DNA of 64,000 nt from Microbacterium sp. W4I20 (GTDB lineage: Bacteria > Actinomycetota > Actinomycetes > Actinomycetales > Microbacteriaceae): assembly GCF_030816505.1 (NCBI RefSeq), contig NZ_JAUSYB010000001.1, positions 1,302,001-1,366,000 of the forward strand. The letters are read 5' to 3'. Below the pieces are notes generated by a model. That model did not search any database. It saw nothing but the letters and a program-made list of their open reading frames with translations, and was not told the origin of the DNA. The position numbers and the translations under genes were made by a program. Numbering within the stretch: the stretch's first letter is position 1; the number at the start of each line of letters is the position of its first letter. Below are positions 28,451 to 36,870 of the stretch, in pieces.

Positions 28451-29803
28451 GTGGGACCCACATCGATCGCCGTCCAGCGAAGGCACCCTTGGGTCGTCGC
28501 TCTCCTCGGCATTCTCATGGCGCTCACAGCGCTCGTCATCCTGCCTCCCTCATCGGCGTCGGCCGAGACGACGGACGACGGGCAGGAGGTCACGGACTTC
28601 TACTTCGCGGGCGTCGTCACATTCCAGGACGAGCCGGTCGAGGGCGTCGTGATGACCATCGACGGCAACGGCTTCGAGGCCGAGACCGAGACGGATGCCG
28701 AGGGCAAATGGCGCCTGTATGTGCCCGAGAAGGAGAAGTACACCCTCACGGTGGACGAGTCGACCCTTCCCGAGGGCGTCATCGTCGATGCCTCCCAGCT
28801 CCCCGAGGGTACGCAGCCCCTCGCCGGCACGACCGCGTCGTTCGAGCTCGAGTTCGGCCTCACCGGCACGAAGATCGTCAACTTCTTCCTGGGTGCGGGT
28901 GAGCGGATCACCGTCTCGTTCATCGACCAGCTGCTCTCGCGCATGGTCGGCGGGCTGAACTTCGGCCTCCTCCTGGGCCTCGCCTCCATGGGCGCCGCGC
29001 TCATCTACGGCACCACACGGCTGTCGAACTTCGCGCACGGCGAGATGGTGACGTGGGGCGCCGTGGTGACCCTGCTGTTCACCACCTTCTGGCAGCTGCC
29101 ACTCTGGTTGGGCATCATCGCCGCAGTGATCGGCGGTGCGGCACTCGGCTGGGCGCTCGACGCCGGTATCTGGAAGCCGCTGCGTCGACGAGGGCTCGGC
29201 ATCGTGCAGCTCATGATCGTCAGCATCGGCCTCTCGCTCGCACTCCGCTACGGCCTGCAGTACATCATCGGCGGCAACACGTATCAGCTTCCCGGCGCGA
29301 GTCCTGAGCCGATCAGGTTCGGACCGATCTCGCTGTCGTACATCGACCTGATCGGGATGGGCACGAGCATCATCGTGATCCTCGGGGTCGCCTTCTTCCT
29401 CACCAGGACCCGCACCGGCAAAGCGACTCGCGCGATCTCCGACAACCCGCAGCTCGCTGCGGCATCCGGCATCGACGTCGACAAGGTCGTCCGCACGGTC
29501 TGGATCCTCGCCGGCGTCCTCGCCGCGGTCTCCGGCATCCTCTGGGCATACTTCCGCCCGGGTGTGAAGTGGGACATGGGCATGCAGATGCTGCTGCTGA
29601 TGTTCTGCGCGATCACGCTCGGCGGTCTCGGATCGGCGATCGGCGCCCTCATCGGATCGATCATCGTCGGCATGGCCGTCGAGGTGTCGACCCTGCTCGG
29701 AGTCCCCTCCGACCTCAAGTACGCCACGGCACTGGTCGCACTGATCGTGATCCTGCTGGTGCGACCCCAGGGCATCCTCGGCCGCAAGGAAAGGTTGGGC
29801 TGA
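28451..29803 (+). CDS. livH: Branched-chain amino acid ABC permease LivH with an exported N-terminal domain
   Basis: A 450-residue fusion. Residues 1-40 look like a signal peptide (HPWVVALLGILMALTALVIL, then SSASA), residues about 45-140 form an extracytoplasmic beta-rich domain resembling carboxypeptidase-regulatory/Ig-like folds (FYFAGVVTFQDEPVEGVVM; GKWRLYVPEKEKYTLTV). Only from about residue 155 does normal LivH sequence begin (NFGLLLGLASMGAALIYG), ending VRPQGILGRKERLG. The start is GTG at 28451 with GGAGG four bases upstream. It forms the high-affinity amino acid or related importer with livM, livG and livF downstream. Confidence 0.9.
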   Translation: MGPTSIAVQRRHPWVVALLGILMALTALVILPPSSASAETTDDGQEVTDFYFAGVVTFQDEPVEGVVMTIDGNGFEAETETDAEGKWRLYVPEKEKYTLTVDESTLPEGVIVDASQLPEGTQPLAGTTASFELEFGLTGTKIVNFFLGAGERITVSFIDQLLSRMVGGLNFGLLLGLASMGAALIYGTTRLSNFAHGEMVTWGAVVTLLFTTFWQLPLWLGIIAAVIGGAALGWALDAGIWKPLRRRGLGIVQLMIVSIGLSLALRYGLQYIIGGNTYQLPGASPEPIRFGPISLSYIDLIGMGTSIIVILGVAFFLTRTRTGKATRAISDNPQLAAASGIDVDKVVRTVWILAGVLAAVSGILWAYFRPGVKWDMGMQMLLLMFCAITLGGLGSAIGALIGSIIVGMAVEVSTLLGVPSDLKYATALVALIVILLVRPQGILGRKERLG

Positions 29804-29806
29804 CGC

Positions 29807-30784
29807 ATGGACTTCGGCAGCATCTTCGGCAACACCGCCTCCTACCTCTTCAGCCCGACGACGATCGCCTACGCCCTCGCGGCGACCGGCCTCGCCGTGC
29901 ACTTCGGCTACACGGGTCTGCTCAACTTCGGCATGGCGGCCTTCATGGCGATCGGCAGCTACGGCTACGCGATCTCGATCCTCACCTTCGGGTTCCCCTG
30001 GTGGGCGGGCGTCCTCGTCGGCGTCCTGGGCGGCGCGGCGTTCGCGCTGATCCTCGGCATCCCGACCCTGCGTCTGCGCGCCGACTATCTCGCCATCGCG
30101 ACCATCGCGACCGCGGAAGTGGTGCGCCTGCTCTTCGTCACCGAACTGTTCGGCGACGTGACGAACTCCGCCGGCGGCCTCTCCGGATACCACCAGAGCT
30201 TCCGCGACGCGAACCCGTTCCCCCCTGGCACCTACGGGTTCGGCCCGTGGACCTACAACGCGAACGATCTGTGGGTGCGCGTCTTCGGCCTGCTCGTGCT
30301 CGCGCTCTCGGTCCTGGTGGTCTGGGCGCTCATGCGCAGCCCCTGGGGCCGCGTGCTGAAGGGCATCCGCGAGGACGAGGACGCCGTGCGCTCGCTCGGC
30401 AAGAACGTCTTCGCGTACAAGATGCAGGCGCTCGTCGTCGGCGGCGTGATCGGTGCCCTCGGCGGCATCGTGTTCGTGCTCCCGTCGGCGGTCATCCCCG
30501 GCAGCTACTCCACGTCGCTCACGTTCTTCCTGTGGACGATCCTGCTCCTCGGCGGCGCGGCGACCGTCTTCGGTCCCACGCTCGGCGCCCTGCTGTTCTG
30601 GGTGGTGTTCGCCTTCCTCGGTGCGCTCCTCCCGGCGATGGCGAACGCCGGCTATCTGCCCATGACGGGCGCACAGGCCGACGTGGTGCGGTACATCCTC
30701 ATCGGAGTCGTCCTGATGCTGATCGTCGTGTTCCGCCCTCAGGGCATCCTCGGAAACAAGAGGGAGATGACTTTTGTCCGGTGA
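29807..30784 (+). CDS. livM: Branched-chain amino acid ABC permease LivM
   Basis: Second permease of the transporter, 325 residues with about nine predicted helices. GYTGLLNFGMAAFMAIGSYGY and IPTLRLRADYLAIATIA are family hallmarks, and it ends RPQGILGNKRE. It starts three bases after the livH stop and its last eleven bases overlap livG. Confidence 0.93.
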   Translation: MDFGSIFGNTASYLFSPTTIAYALAATGLAVHFGYTGLLNFGMAAFMAIGSYGYAISILTFGFPWWAGVLVGVLGGAAFALILGIPTLRLRADYLAIATIATAEVVRLLFVTELFGDVTNSAGGLSGYHQSFRDANPFPPGTYGFGPWTYNANDLWVRVFGLLVLALSVLVVWALMRSPWGRVLKGIREDEDAVRSLGKNVFAYKMQALVVGGVIGALGGIVFVLPSAVIPGSYSTSLTFFLWTILLLGGAATVFGPTLGALLFWVVFAFLGALLPAMANAGYLPMTGAQADVVRYILIGVVLMLIVVFRPQGILGNKREMTFVR

Positions 30785-31766
30785 CAACGACGCGGTCGCA
30801 TCCGCGAAGAGCACGCCCCGCGCCAAGACCACGGGTCTCACCACCGGTCCGTCCGCGCCCGGCGTCGCGAAGGTCGATCCGATCCTCGTGGTCGACGCCG
30901 TGCAGCGGCGCTTCGGCGGGCTCACGGCCGTCGACGTCGACCACCTCGAGATCCCGCGCGGCGCGATCACCGCGCTGATCGGCCCGAACGGGGCCGGCAA
31001 GACGACGCTGTTCAACCTGCTGTGTGGATTCGACAAGCCCAACAGCGGCACCTGGTCTTTCGACGGCACGAACCTCTCCGGCATCCCCTCCTTCAAGGTG
31101 GCACGGATGGGGCAGGTGCGCACGTTCCAGCTCACGAAGTCCCTGTCGCTGCTGACCGTGATCGAGAACATGAAGCTCGGTGCACCGGGCCAGCGCGGCG
31201 AGGGCTTCTGGGCCGGGCTCTTCCCGTTCCTGTGGCGCAAGCAGGATGCCGAGATCGAGCAGCGCGCCCACGAGCTGCTCACCCGCTTCAAGCTCGACGC
31301 GAAGGAGCAGGACTTCGCCGCGTCGCTCTCGGGCGGACAGCGCAAGCTCCTCGAGATGGCGCGGGCGCTGATGAGCAACCCGACGCTCGTGATGCTCGAC
31401 GAGCCGATGGCCGGGGTCAACCCGGCCCTGACGCAGTCGCTGCTGGAGCACATCCTCGACCTCAAGGATCTGGGCATGACGGTGCTGTTCGTCGAGCACG
31501 ACATGCACATGGTGCGCCACATCGCCGACTGGGTGGTCGTCATGGCCGAAGGCCGCGTCGTCGCCGAAGGCCCGCCGGACAAGGTCATGGAGGACCCCGC
31601 CGTCGTCGATGCCTACCTGGGCGCGCACCAGGACGTGGACCTGGGTGCCGTGACCGGTCGCCTCCCGGTGATCTCGGATGTCGACGCCGCGAAGTTCCGC
31701 GAGCAGGTCGAAGCCGAGGTCGAGGCCGAGGAGTCCGTCGAAGACGCTGAGGAGAAGAAGGCATGA
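30774..31766 (+). CDS. livG: Branched-chain amino acid ABC ATPase LivG
   Basis: ATP-binding subunit, 330 residues. Walker A IGPNGAGKTT, signature SLSGGQRKLLEMARAL, Walker B LVMLDEPMAG. The start is taken as TTG at 30774 because AGGGAG lies seven bases upstream and no better start fits. An N-terminal tail of about 35 residues and an acidic C-terminal tail of about 45 residues extend beyond the usual LivG core. Confidence 0.92.
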   Translation: MSGDNDAVASAKSTPRAKTTGLTTGPSAPGVAKVDPILVVDAVQRRFGGLTAVDVDHLEIPRGAITALIGPNGAGKTTLFNLLCGFDKPNSGTWSFDGTNLSGIPSFKVARMGQVRTFQLTKSLSLLTVIENMKLGAPGQRGEGFWAGLFPFLWRKQDAEIEQRAHELLTRFKLDAKEQDFAASLSGGQRKLLEMARALMSNPTLVMLDEPMAGVNPALTQSLLEHILDLKDLGMTVLFVEHDMHMVRHIADWVVVMAEGRVVAEGPPDKVMEDPAVVDAYLGAHQDVDLGAVTGRLPVISDVDAAKFREQVEAEVEAEESVEDAEEKKA

Positions 31767-32530
31767 CCGATCCGACGCCGGTCCGGAACGAGATCAAGAA
31801 CGACGACGTCATCGTCGAGCTGAAGGACGTGCACGCCGGATACCTGCCGGGCGTGAACATCCTCAACGGGGCGAACCTCATCGCGCACAAGGGCGAGCTG
31901 ATCGGCATCATCGGCCCGAACGGCGCGGGCAAGTCCACGCTGCTCAAGGCCATCTTCGGCATGGTCAACATCCGCTCGGGCGACGTCACCGTCAACGGCG
32001 AGAGCATCCTCGGGCTCAAGGCCGACAAGCTCGTCAAGCGCGGTGTCGCCTTCGTGCCGCAGACCAACAACGTCTTCCCCTCGCTCACCATCGAGGAGAA
32101 CCTGCAGATGGGGCTCTACCAGAACCCCAAGATCTACGCCGAGCGCCTGGAGTTCGTGAGCGGGATCTTCGGCGAGCTCGGCAAGCGGCTGAAGCAGCGC
32201 GCCGGATCGCTCTCCGGCGGTGAGCGGCAGATGGTCGCCATGTCGCGCGCGCTGATGATGGACCCCGCCGTGCTGCTGCTCGACGAGCCGTCGGCGGGTC
32301 TCTCCCCCGTGCGCCAGGACGATGCGTTCATCCGCGTCTCCGACATCAACAAGGCGGGTGTGACGACCATCATGGTCGAGCAGAACGCCCGCCGCTGCCT
32401 GCAGATCTGCGACCGCGGGTATGTGCTCGATCAGGGCAAGGACGCATACGAGGGCTCGGGACGCGATCTGCTCAACGATCCGAAGGTCATCGGCCTCTAC
32501 CTCGGCACGCTCGGCACAGACGCCGCCTGA
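31763..32530 (+). CDS. livF: Branched-chain amino acid ABC ATPase LivF
   Basis: Second ATP-binding subunit, 255 residues, with IIGPNGAGKST, SLSGGERQMVAMSRAL and LLLDEPSAGLSP. Its ATG overlaps the livG stop (ATGA). It is the last gene of livHMGF and is followed by a strong terminator. Confidence 0.94.
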   Translation: MTDPTPVRNEIKNDDVIVELKDVHAGYLPGVNILNGANLIAHKGELIGIIGPNGAGKSTLLKAIFGMVNIRSGDVTVNGESILGLKADKLVKRGVAFVPQTNNVFPSLTIEENLQMGLYQNPKIYAERLEFVSGIFGELGKRLKQRAGSLSGGERQMVAMSRALMMDPAVLLLDEPSAGLSPVRQDDAFIRVSDINKAGVTTIMVEQNARRCLQICDRGYVLDQGKDAYEGSGRDLLNDPKVIGLYLGTLGTDAA

Positions 32531-32537
32531 GCCGTTT

Positions 32538-32571
32538 CAGAAGGGGGATGCCGCGCGGCATCCCCCTTCTG
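32538..32571 (+). terminator. Terminator after livHMGF
   Basis: A perfect 15-base stem with a four-base GCGC loop, core GGATGCC/GGCATCC, eight bases after the livF stop. Confidence 0.85.
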
Positions 32572-32615
32572 CATGTCCGGCGCTGCGCGGCCGGTGCGGC
32601 AGTCAGGAGGCAGCA

Positions 32616-32647
32616 GAAAGGCCCCGGGCGATCGTCCGGGGCCTTTC
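32616..32647 (-). terminator. Terminator after livK
   Basis: A 12-base perfect stem (GAAAGGCCCCGG and its complement) with an eight-base loop, just beyond the livK stop. The two terminators stand back to back between convergent units. Confidence 0.8.
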
Positions 32648-32659
32648 TTGCTGCGTGTC

Positions 32660-33916
32660 TTACTTGAGGCGCGTCGTCACGTTGTCCGCGTCGAACTCGT
32701 AGACGCCGATCGCGGCGCCCTTCGGGTCGTTGTTCTCATCGAACGTGATCTCGCCGGAGAGGCCGTCGTAGTCGGCCTTGCCGCCGCCGTTGATGATCTC
32801 GGCGCACTCTTCGAACGTCTTGCACTTCTCGCCGTCGCCACTGCCGCCGGAGACCGCGCCCATCTGCTCGGCCATGTCGGCGCCCTCGACGGAGCCGGCC
32901 TGCAGAGCAGACAGCGCCATCAGGATGACGGCGTCGTATGCCTCAGCCGAGTAGGTCACGGCGTCGATGGGGTCGTTGCCCTCGGCGGTCCAGACCTCGT
33001 TGAGCTGGTCGAGGAAGTCCTGCGGCAGCTCAGCGCCGGCGCGGGTTCCCTTCGAGCCCTCGAGGCTGACCGAGACGTCGGCGCCCCAGTCCTTCAGGTT
33101 GCCGTCGACGAGGTACAGCGAACCGGTGTCGAGTCCGGCGTTGCCGAGCAGCGGTGCGATGGTCGCGAACTGGTCGTAGGAGACCACGGCCACGGCGTCG
33201 GGCTTGGCTGCAGCGATCGACTGCACCTGCGCGTTGAACTGACCGTCACCCTGGTTGTAGGAGACCGCCTCGACGACCTCGCCGCCGGTGCTCTCGAACG
33301 TGGCCTTGATGGCCTCGAACAGGCCCGTGCCGTAGGGGTCGTTCTGGTAGATGATGCCGAGGGTCTTGTGACCGTCTTCGGCGATCTGGTTGCCGAGCAC
33401 CTCACCCTGAAGGTTGTCGCTCGGCGCCGTGCGGAAGTACAGCGGGTTGATGCCCGTGAAGTCCGGCGACGTGTTCGACGGCGACACCGTGAGGATGCCG
33501 GCGCCGGCGTTGCCGTCGAGGATCAGCTTGGTGACGCTCGAGGACGCGGCTCCGACCATGGCGGTGATGCCGGCGTTCTGCAGGTTGGTGATCGACGTCT
33601 CGTACGCCTTGTTGTCGAGGTCGCCCTCGTCGGCGGTGGTGAGGTCGATCGTGACACCGGCGTCGGCCTCGTTGATCTGGTTGACCGCGAGCTGGACGCC
33701 CGCTTCCATCGGCGCGCCGAGGAACGAGAGCGACCCGGTGGCGGGCAGCAGCGAACCGAGCTTGAGCGTCAGGTCGGCGGCCGGCTTGTCTCCCCCTCCT
33801 TCGGACGGGGTGGATTCCGGCGTGCCTGCGCAGCCGGCGAGGACGATGGCGGATGCGCTGAGCAGCGCGATCCCCGCGAAGACCTTCGCTGAGCGCGAAC
33901 CCTTCAGTACGTTCAT
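32660..33916 (-). CDS. livK: Branched-chain amino acid ABC substrate-binding lipoprotein LivK
   Basis: Periplasmic-binding-protein-like receptor for the livHMGF transporter, 418 residues. The lipobox is IVLAGC (Cys near 29), so it is predicted to be lipid-anchored. The mature protein shows LKLGSLLPATGSLSFLG, VGAASSSVT and LGIIYQNDPYGTGL, typical of the family. AAGGGAG precedes the ATG. Unusually it is convergent with its transporter genes and has its own upstream region, so the receptor can be regulated separately. Confidence 0.92.
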   Translation of the reverse strand: MNVLKGSRSAKVFAGIALLSASAIVLAGCAGTPESTPSEGGGDKPAADLTLKLGSLLPATGSLSFLGAPMEAGVQLAVNQINEADAGVTIDLTTADEGDLDNKAYETSITNLQNAGITAMVGAASSSVTKLILDGNAGAGILTVSPSNTSPDFTGINPLYFRTAPSDNLQGEVLGNQIAEDGHKTLGIIYQNDPYGTGLFEAIKATFESTGGEVVEAVSYNQGDGQFNAQVQSIAAAKPDAVAVVSYDQFATIAPLLGNAGLDTGSLYLVDGNLKDWGADVSVSLEGSKGTRAGAELPQDFLDQLNEVWTAEGNDPIDAVTYSAEAYDAVILMALSALQAGSVEGADMAEQMGAVSGGSGDGEKCKTFEECAEIINGGGKADYDGLSGEITFDENNDPKGAAIGVYEFDADNVTTRLK

Positions 33917-34060
33917 GATGCTCCCTTGCGTGACAGAACGTGGATTGTGACCACGGTCGAGTGCTCTAACACTATGGCGTGGCGTACGCGCTGAGAGGTC
34001 GCAAGTATCTCGGTGCGTTAACGATCCGGCACCGAGTTCCGCCCCGGGTGAGGCGCGGAC

Positions 34061-34996
34061 TCAGACCGGCTCGGCCCGGTGGTCCCGTCGCCCTCGACGT
34101 GCGGCGAGGAGCAGGTCGACGACGAAGACGATGATCGCGATCCACACGATGATGAATCCGGCCCACCGTTCCGGAGGCATCGGCTCGTGCAGGACCGCGA
34201 CCCCGATGATGAACTGCATCACGGGCGTGACGAACTGGAGCATGCCGATCACCGTGAGATTCACGCGGCGGGTGCCCGCGGCGAACAGCAGCAACGGGAC
34301 GGCTGTGACCACGCCGGCGAGCGCGAGCATGACGGCGTGGCCCCAGCCGTTCGCTCCCATCGTGATCCCGGCCGGCGTCTGGGCCACGATGACCAGCTGT
34401 ACCACCGCGATCGGGATCAGCCAGAACGACTCGAGGGTCAGGCCGCTGACCGCGTCGACCGCGGGGCCGATCTTCTTCTTGATGAGCCCGTAGAGGCCGA
34501 AGGACGCCGTGAGGGTCACCGCGATCCACGGGAACTCCTGGTACGCGACGACGATCACGACGACTGCGGCGGCCGCGATGGCGATCGCCGCCCACTGCAG
34601 ACGACGGATGCGCTCCTTGAGCACGAAGACGCCGAGAAGCACCGTGGTGATCGGGTTGATGAAGTAGCCGAGGCTCGTCTCCACCACACGATCGGCGAGA
34701 GCGCCGATGACGAACACCTGCCAGTTGACGTAGATGAGGAGCCCGGCGAGGGCGGTCCACCCGAGCAGCCGCGGTTGTCGCACGATTACGCGGAAAGCCG
34801 CCCACCCGCGGGTGACCGTGAGCAGGAGCAGGCAGAAGACCAGCGAGAGCAGCACACGCCACGCGACGACCTCCCACGGCCCGGTGGGCACCAGGAGGAG
34901 GAAGTACAGCGGGAGGACTCCCCAGAGGAGGTACGCGGACCCGGCGTATGCGACTCCGGCTGTTCGGGCGGCGCGGGGCGTCGTGTCGGGGGTCAC
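34061..34996 (-). CDS. rarD: EamA-family transporter RarD
   Basis: A 311-residue inner-membrane protein with ten predicted helices. AGSAYLLWGVLPLYF near the start and the overall pattern match the RarD branch of the drug/metabolite transporter superfamily (substrate uncertain; E. coli RarD is linked to chloramphenicol sensitivity). The GTG at 34996 has TAGGGT six bases upstream and no Shine-Dalgarno site, so it is probably leaderless. Confidence 0.88.
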   Translation of the reverse strand: MTPDTTPRAARTAGVAYAGSAYLLWGVLPLYFLLLVPTGPWEVVAWRVLLSLVFCLLLLTVTRGWAAFRVIVRQPRLLGWTALAGLLIYVNWQVFVIGALADRVVETSLGYFINPITTVLLGVFVLKERIRRLQWAAIAIAAAAVVVIVVAYQEFPWIAVTLTASFGLYGLIKKKIGPAVDAVSGLTLESFWLIPIAVVQLVIVAQTPAGITMGANGWGHAVMLALAGVVTAVPLLLFAAGTRRVNLTVIGMLQFVTPVMQFIIGVAVLHEPMPPERWAGFIIVWIAIIVFVVDLLLAARRGRRDHRAEPV

Positions 34997-35002
34997 CGCA
35001 CA

Positions 35003-35008
35003 ACCCTA
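35003..35008 (-). promoter_or_regulatory. Leaderless -10 element of rarD
   Basis: TAGGGT on the minus strand, six bases before the GTG at 34996. Confidence 0.55.
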
Positions 35009-35087
35009 TGCTGCTGCCCGCCTCGTCAGCGCCGCAGAGCGGCGTCCGGGCCGACGTTGGCAGGAAACCGATGGTGAGTGGCGGAGA

Positions 35088-35131
35088 CGCAGAAGAGGCC
35101 CGGATGCCGTGGCATCCGGGCCTCTTCTGCG
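35088..35131 (-). terminator. Terminator after groES
   Basis: A perfect 21-base stem with a two-base loop (arms 35088-35108 and 35111-35131), core CGGATGCC/GGCATCCG, between groES and rarD, which run in the same direction. Confidence 0.85.
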
Positions 35132-35138
35132 GAACCGA

Positions 35139-35168
35139 GGTCCCTGCCCTTCGACGGGCTCAGGAACC
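35139..35168. repeat. REP-like palindromic element
   Basis: Contains CCTTCGACGGGCTCAGGAAC with near-inverted ends (GGTCCCTG and CAGGAACC). I recall very similar CTTCGACAGGCTCAGG elements scattered through many high-GC actinobacterial genomes. It lies between the groES stop and its terminator. Confidence 0.55.
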
Positions 35169-35180
35169 GGCTTCAGCTTC

Positions 35181-35477
35181 TCAGCGGACGACGACAGCCA
35201 GCACGTCGCGAGCCGACAGGACGAGGTACTCGTCTGCGCCGAACTTCACCTCGGTGCCGCCGTACTTGCTGTACAGGACGCGGTCGCCCACGGCGACGTC
35301 GATCGGGACGCGGTTGCCGTTGTCATCGATGCGACCGGGGCCGACGGCGATGACCTCGCCCTCCTGGGGCTTCTCCTTGGCGGTGTCGGGGATGACCAGG
35401 CCACTCGCGGTGGTCTGCTCGGCCTCGACCTGCTGGATGACGATGCGGTCTTCGAGCGGCTTGATGGAAACCGACAC
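35181..35477 (-). CDS. groES: Co-chaperonin GroES
   Basis: The 98-residue lid of the GroEL chaperonin. [17 protein letters not shown], the mobile loop ([17 protein letters not shown]), [16 protein letters not shown] and [14 protein letters not shown] are all intact. The GTG at 35477 has AAGAGG six bases upstream. No groEL follows, which is common in actinobacteria where groEL lies elsewhere. Two CIRCE operators upstream place it under the heat-shock repressor HrcA. Confidence 0.97.
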   Translation of the reverse strand: MSVSIKPLEDRIVIQQVEAEQTTASGLVIPDTAKEKPQEGEVIAVGPGRIDDNGNRVPIDVAVGDRVLYSKYGGTEVKFGADEYLVLSARDVLAVVVR

Positions 35478-35517
35478 GGTCTACCTCTTCTTTCTTGACA
35501 CTGACACGAAAGACTTG

Positions 35518-35544
35518 TTCGCACTCTCAACCCGAGAGTGCTAA
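35518..35544. promoter_or_regulatory. CIRCE operator 1 (HrcA site)
   Basis: Nine-base arms TTCGCACTC and GAGTGCTAA with a nine-base spacer, one mismatch from the CIRCE consensus. It lies downstream of the -10 of groES. Confidence 0.92.
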
Positions 35545-35547
35545 TCC

Positions 35548-35577
35548 AGTCTAAGCGCTCGGCTGGCACTCATGCAA
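35548..35577 (-). promoter_or_regulatory. groES promoter
   Basis: TTGCAT (35572-35577) and TAGACT (35548-35553) on the minus strand, 18 bases apart, sit between and within the two CIRCE elements, so HrcA bound at either would block polymerase. Confidence 0.6.
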
Positions 35578-35589
35578 TGCGAGTGCCAA
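35563..35589. promoter_or_regulatory. CIRCE operator 2 (HrcA site, variant)
   Basis: Arms CTGGCACTC and GAGTGCCAA, again with a nine-base spacer. It differs from consensus at one or two outer arm positions and overlaps the -35 of groES. Confidence 0.8.
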
Positions 35590-35624
35590 CGCAGCGCGCC
35601 GCATGGTCCAGCCCGAGCGGTCAT

Positions 35625-35630
35625 TAGGCT
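35625..35630 (+). promoter_or_regulatory. Leaderless -10 element of the methyltransferase gene
   Basis: TAGGCT six bases before the GTG at 35637. Confidence 0.55.
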
Positions 35631-35636
35631 GGGGAC

Positions 35637-36845
35637 GTGGAGATGTCCGAGCTGCAGGCCCTGCTCACCCCCGCCGGGCTCGAGCTGCTCGACGAGGTGG
35701 GGACGATCGAGTCGACCGCCGAGGTCGCCCGCGCCGTGTCGCGGCTGCGCGCCGCGGGGCACTCCCCCGATCTCGTCTCCGCCGTCGTCGGTCAGGCCCG
35801 GCTGCGCGCCAGAGCGGCCGCGAAGTTCGGACCTTTCGGCGCCCGGATGCTCTTCACCCGCGCGGGACTCGAGCAGGCGACGCGACTCGGTGTCGCGGCA
35901 CGGCATGCGCAGCGGATCCGCAGCGCCGGATTCACGCACGTCTCCGATCTCGGCTGCGGGATCGGCGGAGACGCACTGGCCTTCGCCGGGTCGGGCCTGG
36001 ACGTGCTCGCCGTCGACGCCGACGAGGTCACCGCGGCGATCGCCGCGTACAACCTGGCTCCGTTCGGCGACAGCGCCGTCGTGCGCCACGAGACGGCGGA
36101 GGCCGCCCTCGACGGCTCCCGGCCTGCGGCCGGAGCCGTGTGGATGGATCCGGCCCGCCGCACCGCCGGGCATAGCGAGACCCGTCGCGTCGCGGCCGAC
36201 GACTACTCCCCGTCGCTGGAGTGGGTCTTCGACGTCGCCGCCCGCACGCCGACCGGCATCAAGCTCGGTCCCGCGCATGATCGAGACTCCCTCCCCGCCG
36301 ATGCCGAGGCCCAGTGGGTGAGTGCCGACGGCAGCGTCGTCGAACTGGTGGTCTGGACCGGTTCGCTCGCACGACCGGGCGTACGGCGCTCCGCTCTGGT
36401 GATCCGCGGCGAGCGCTCGCACGAACTCACCGCAGATGCCGATTCCGTCGATGCCCCGGTGCGCGAGCTCGGAGCATTCCTGCACGAGCCGGACGGCGCC
36501 GTGATCCGTGCGCGTCTGATCGGAGACGTCGCGCGAAGCCTCGACGCCGGCATGCTCGACCAGCACATCGCGTATCTGACCTCGGATGCCGCGGTGACGA
36601 GCCCGTTCGTGCAGTCGTTCCGGGTGCGCGAGACGATGCCGGCGAATCCCAAGGCGATCAGTGCGGCGCTGAAGGCGAACGACATCGGGCGGCTGGAGAT
36701 CAAGAAGCGCGGTGTCGACATCGACCCCGCGGCGTTCCGGAAGAAGCTGGTGCTGCGCGGCGACCAGGAGGCGACCCTGATCCTGGCCCGCATCGGCGAT
36801 CAGCGCCGGGCTATCCTCGCCGATCGGGTGTCCGCCGCGGTGTGA
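35637..36845 (+). CDS. Class I SAM-dependent methyltransferase with THUMP-like C-terminus
   Basis: A 402-residue soluble protein. The SAM-binding motif I is VSDLGCGIGGDALAFA (about residues 102-117), followed by VDADEV and an AVWMDPARR motif; the last part (NPKAISAALKANDIGRLEIK) matches the THUMP-like C-terminal domain. The family is widespread and its substrate uncertain, probably RNA. The GTG at 35637 is preferred because of a TAGGCT six bases upstream; the ATG two codons later is the alternative. Confidence 0.8.
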   Translation: MEMSELQALLTPAGLELLDEVGTIESTAEVARAVSRLRAAGHSPDLVSAVVGQARLRARAAAKFGPFGARMLFTRAGLEQATRLGVAARHAQRIRSAGFTHVSDLGCGIGGDALAFAGSGLDVLAVDADEVTAAIAAYNLAPFGDSAVVRHETAEAALDGSRPAAGAVWMDPARRTAGHSETRRVAADDYSPSLEWVFDVAARTPTGIKLGPAHDRDSLPADAEAQWVSADGSVVELVVWTGSLARPGVRRSALVIRGERSHELTADADSVDAPVRELGAFLHEPDGAVIRARLIGDVARSLDAGMLDQHIAYLTSDAAVTSPFVQSFRVRETMPANPKAISAALKANDIGRLEIKKRGVDIDPAAFRKKLVLRGDQEATLILARIGDQRRAILADRVSAAV

Positions 36846-36870
36846 GCGGCGAAGGCCGGCTGGGCAGCGG

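Noticed and set aside
28550..31588. A 1012-residue minus-strand frame across livHMG.
   Set aside because: Shadow of the liv genes; low-complexity Glu/Arg/His-rich translation with no motif.
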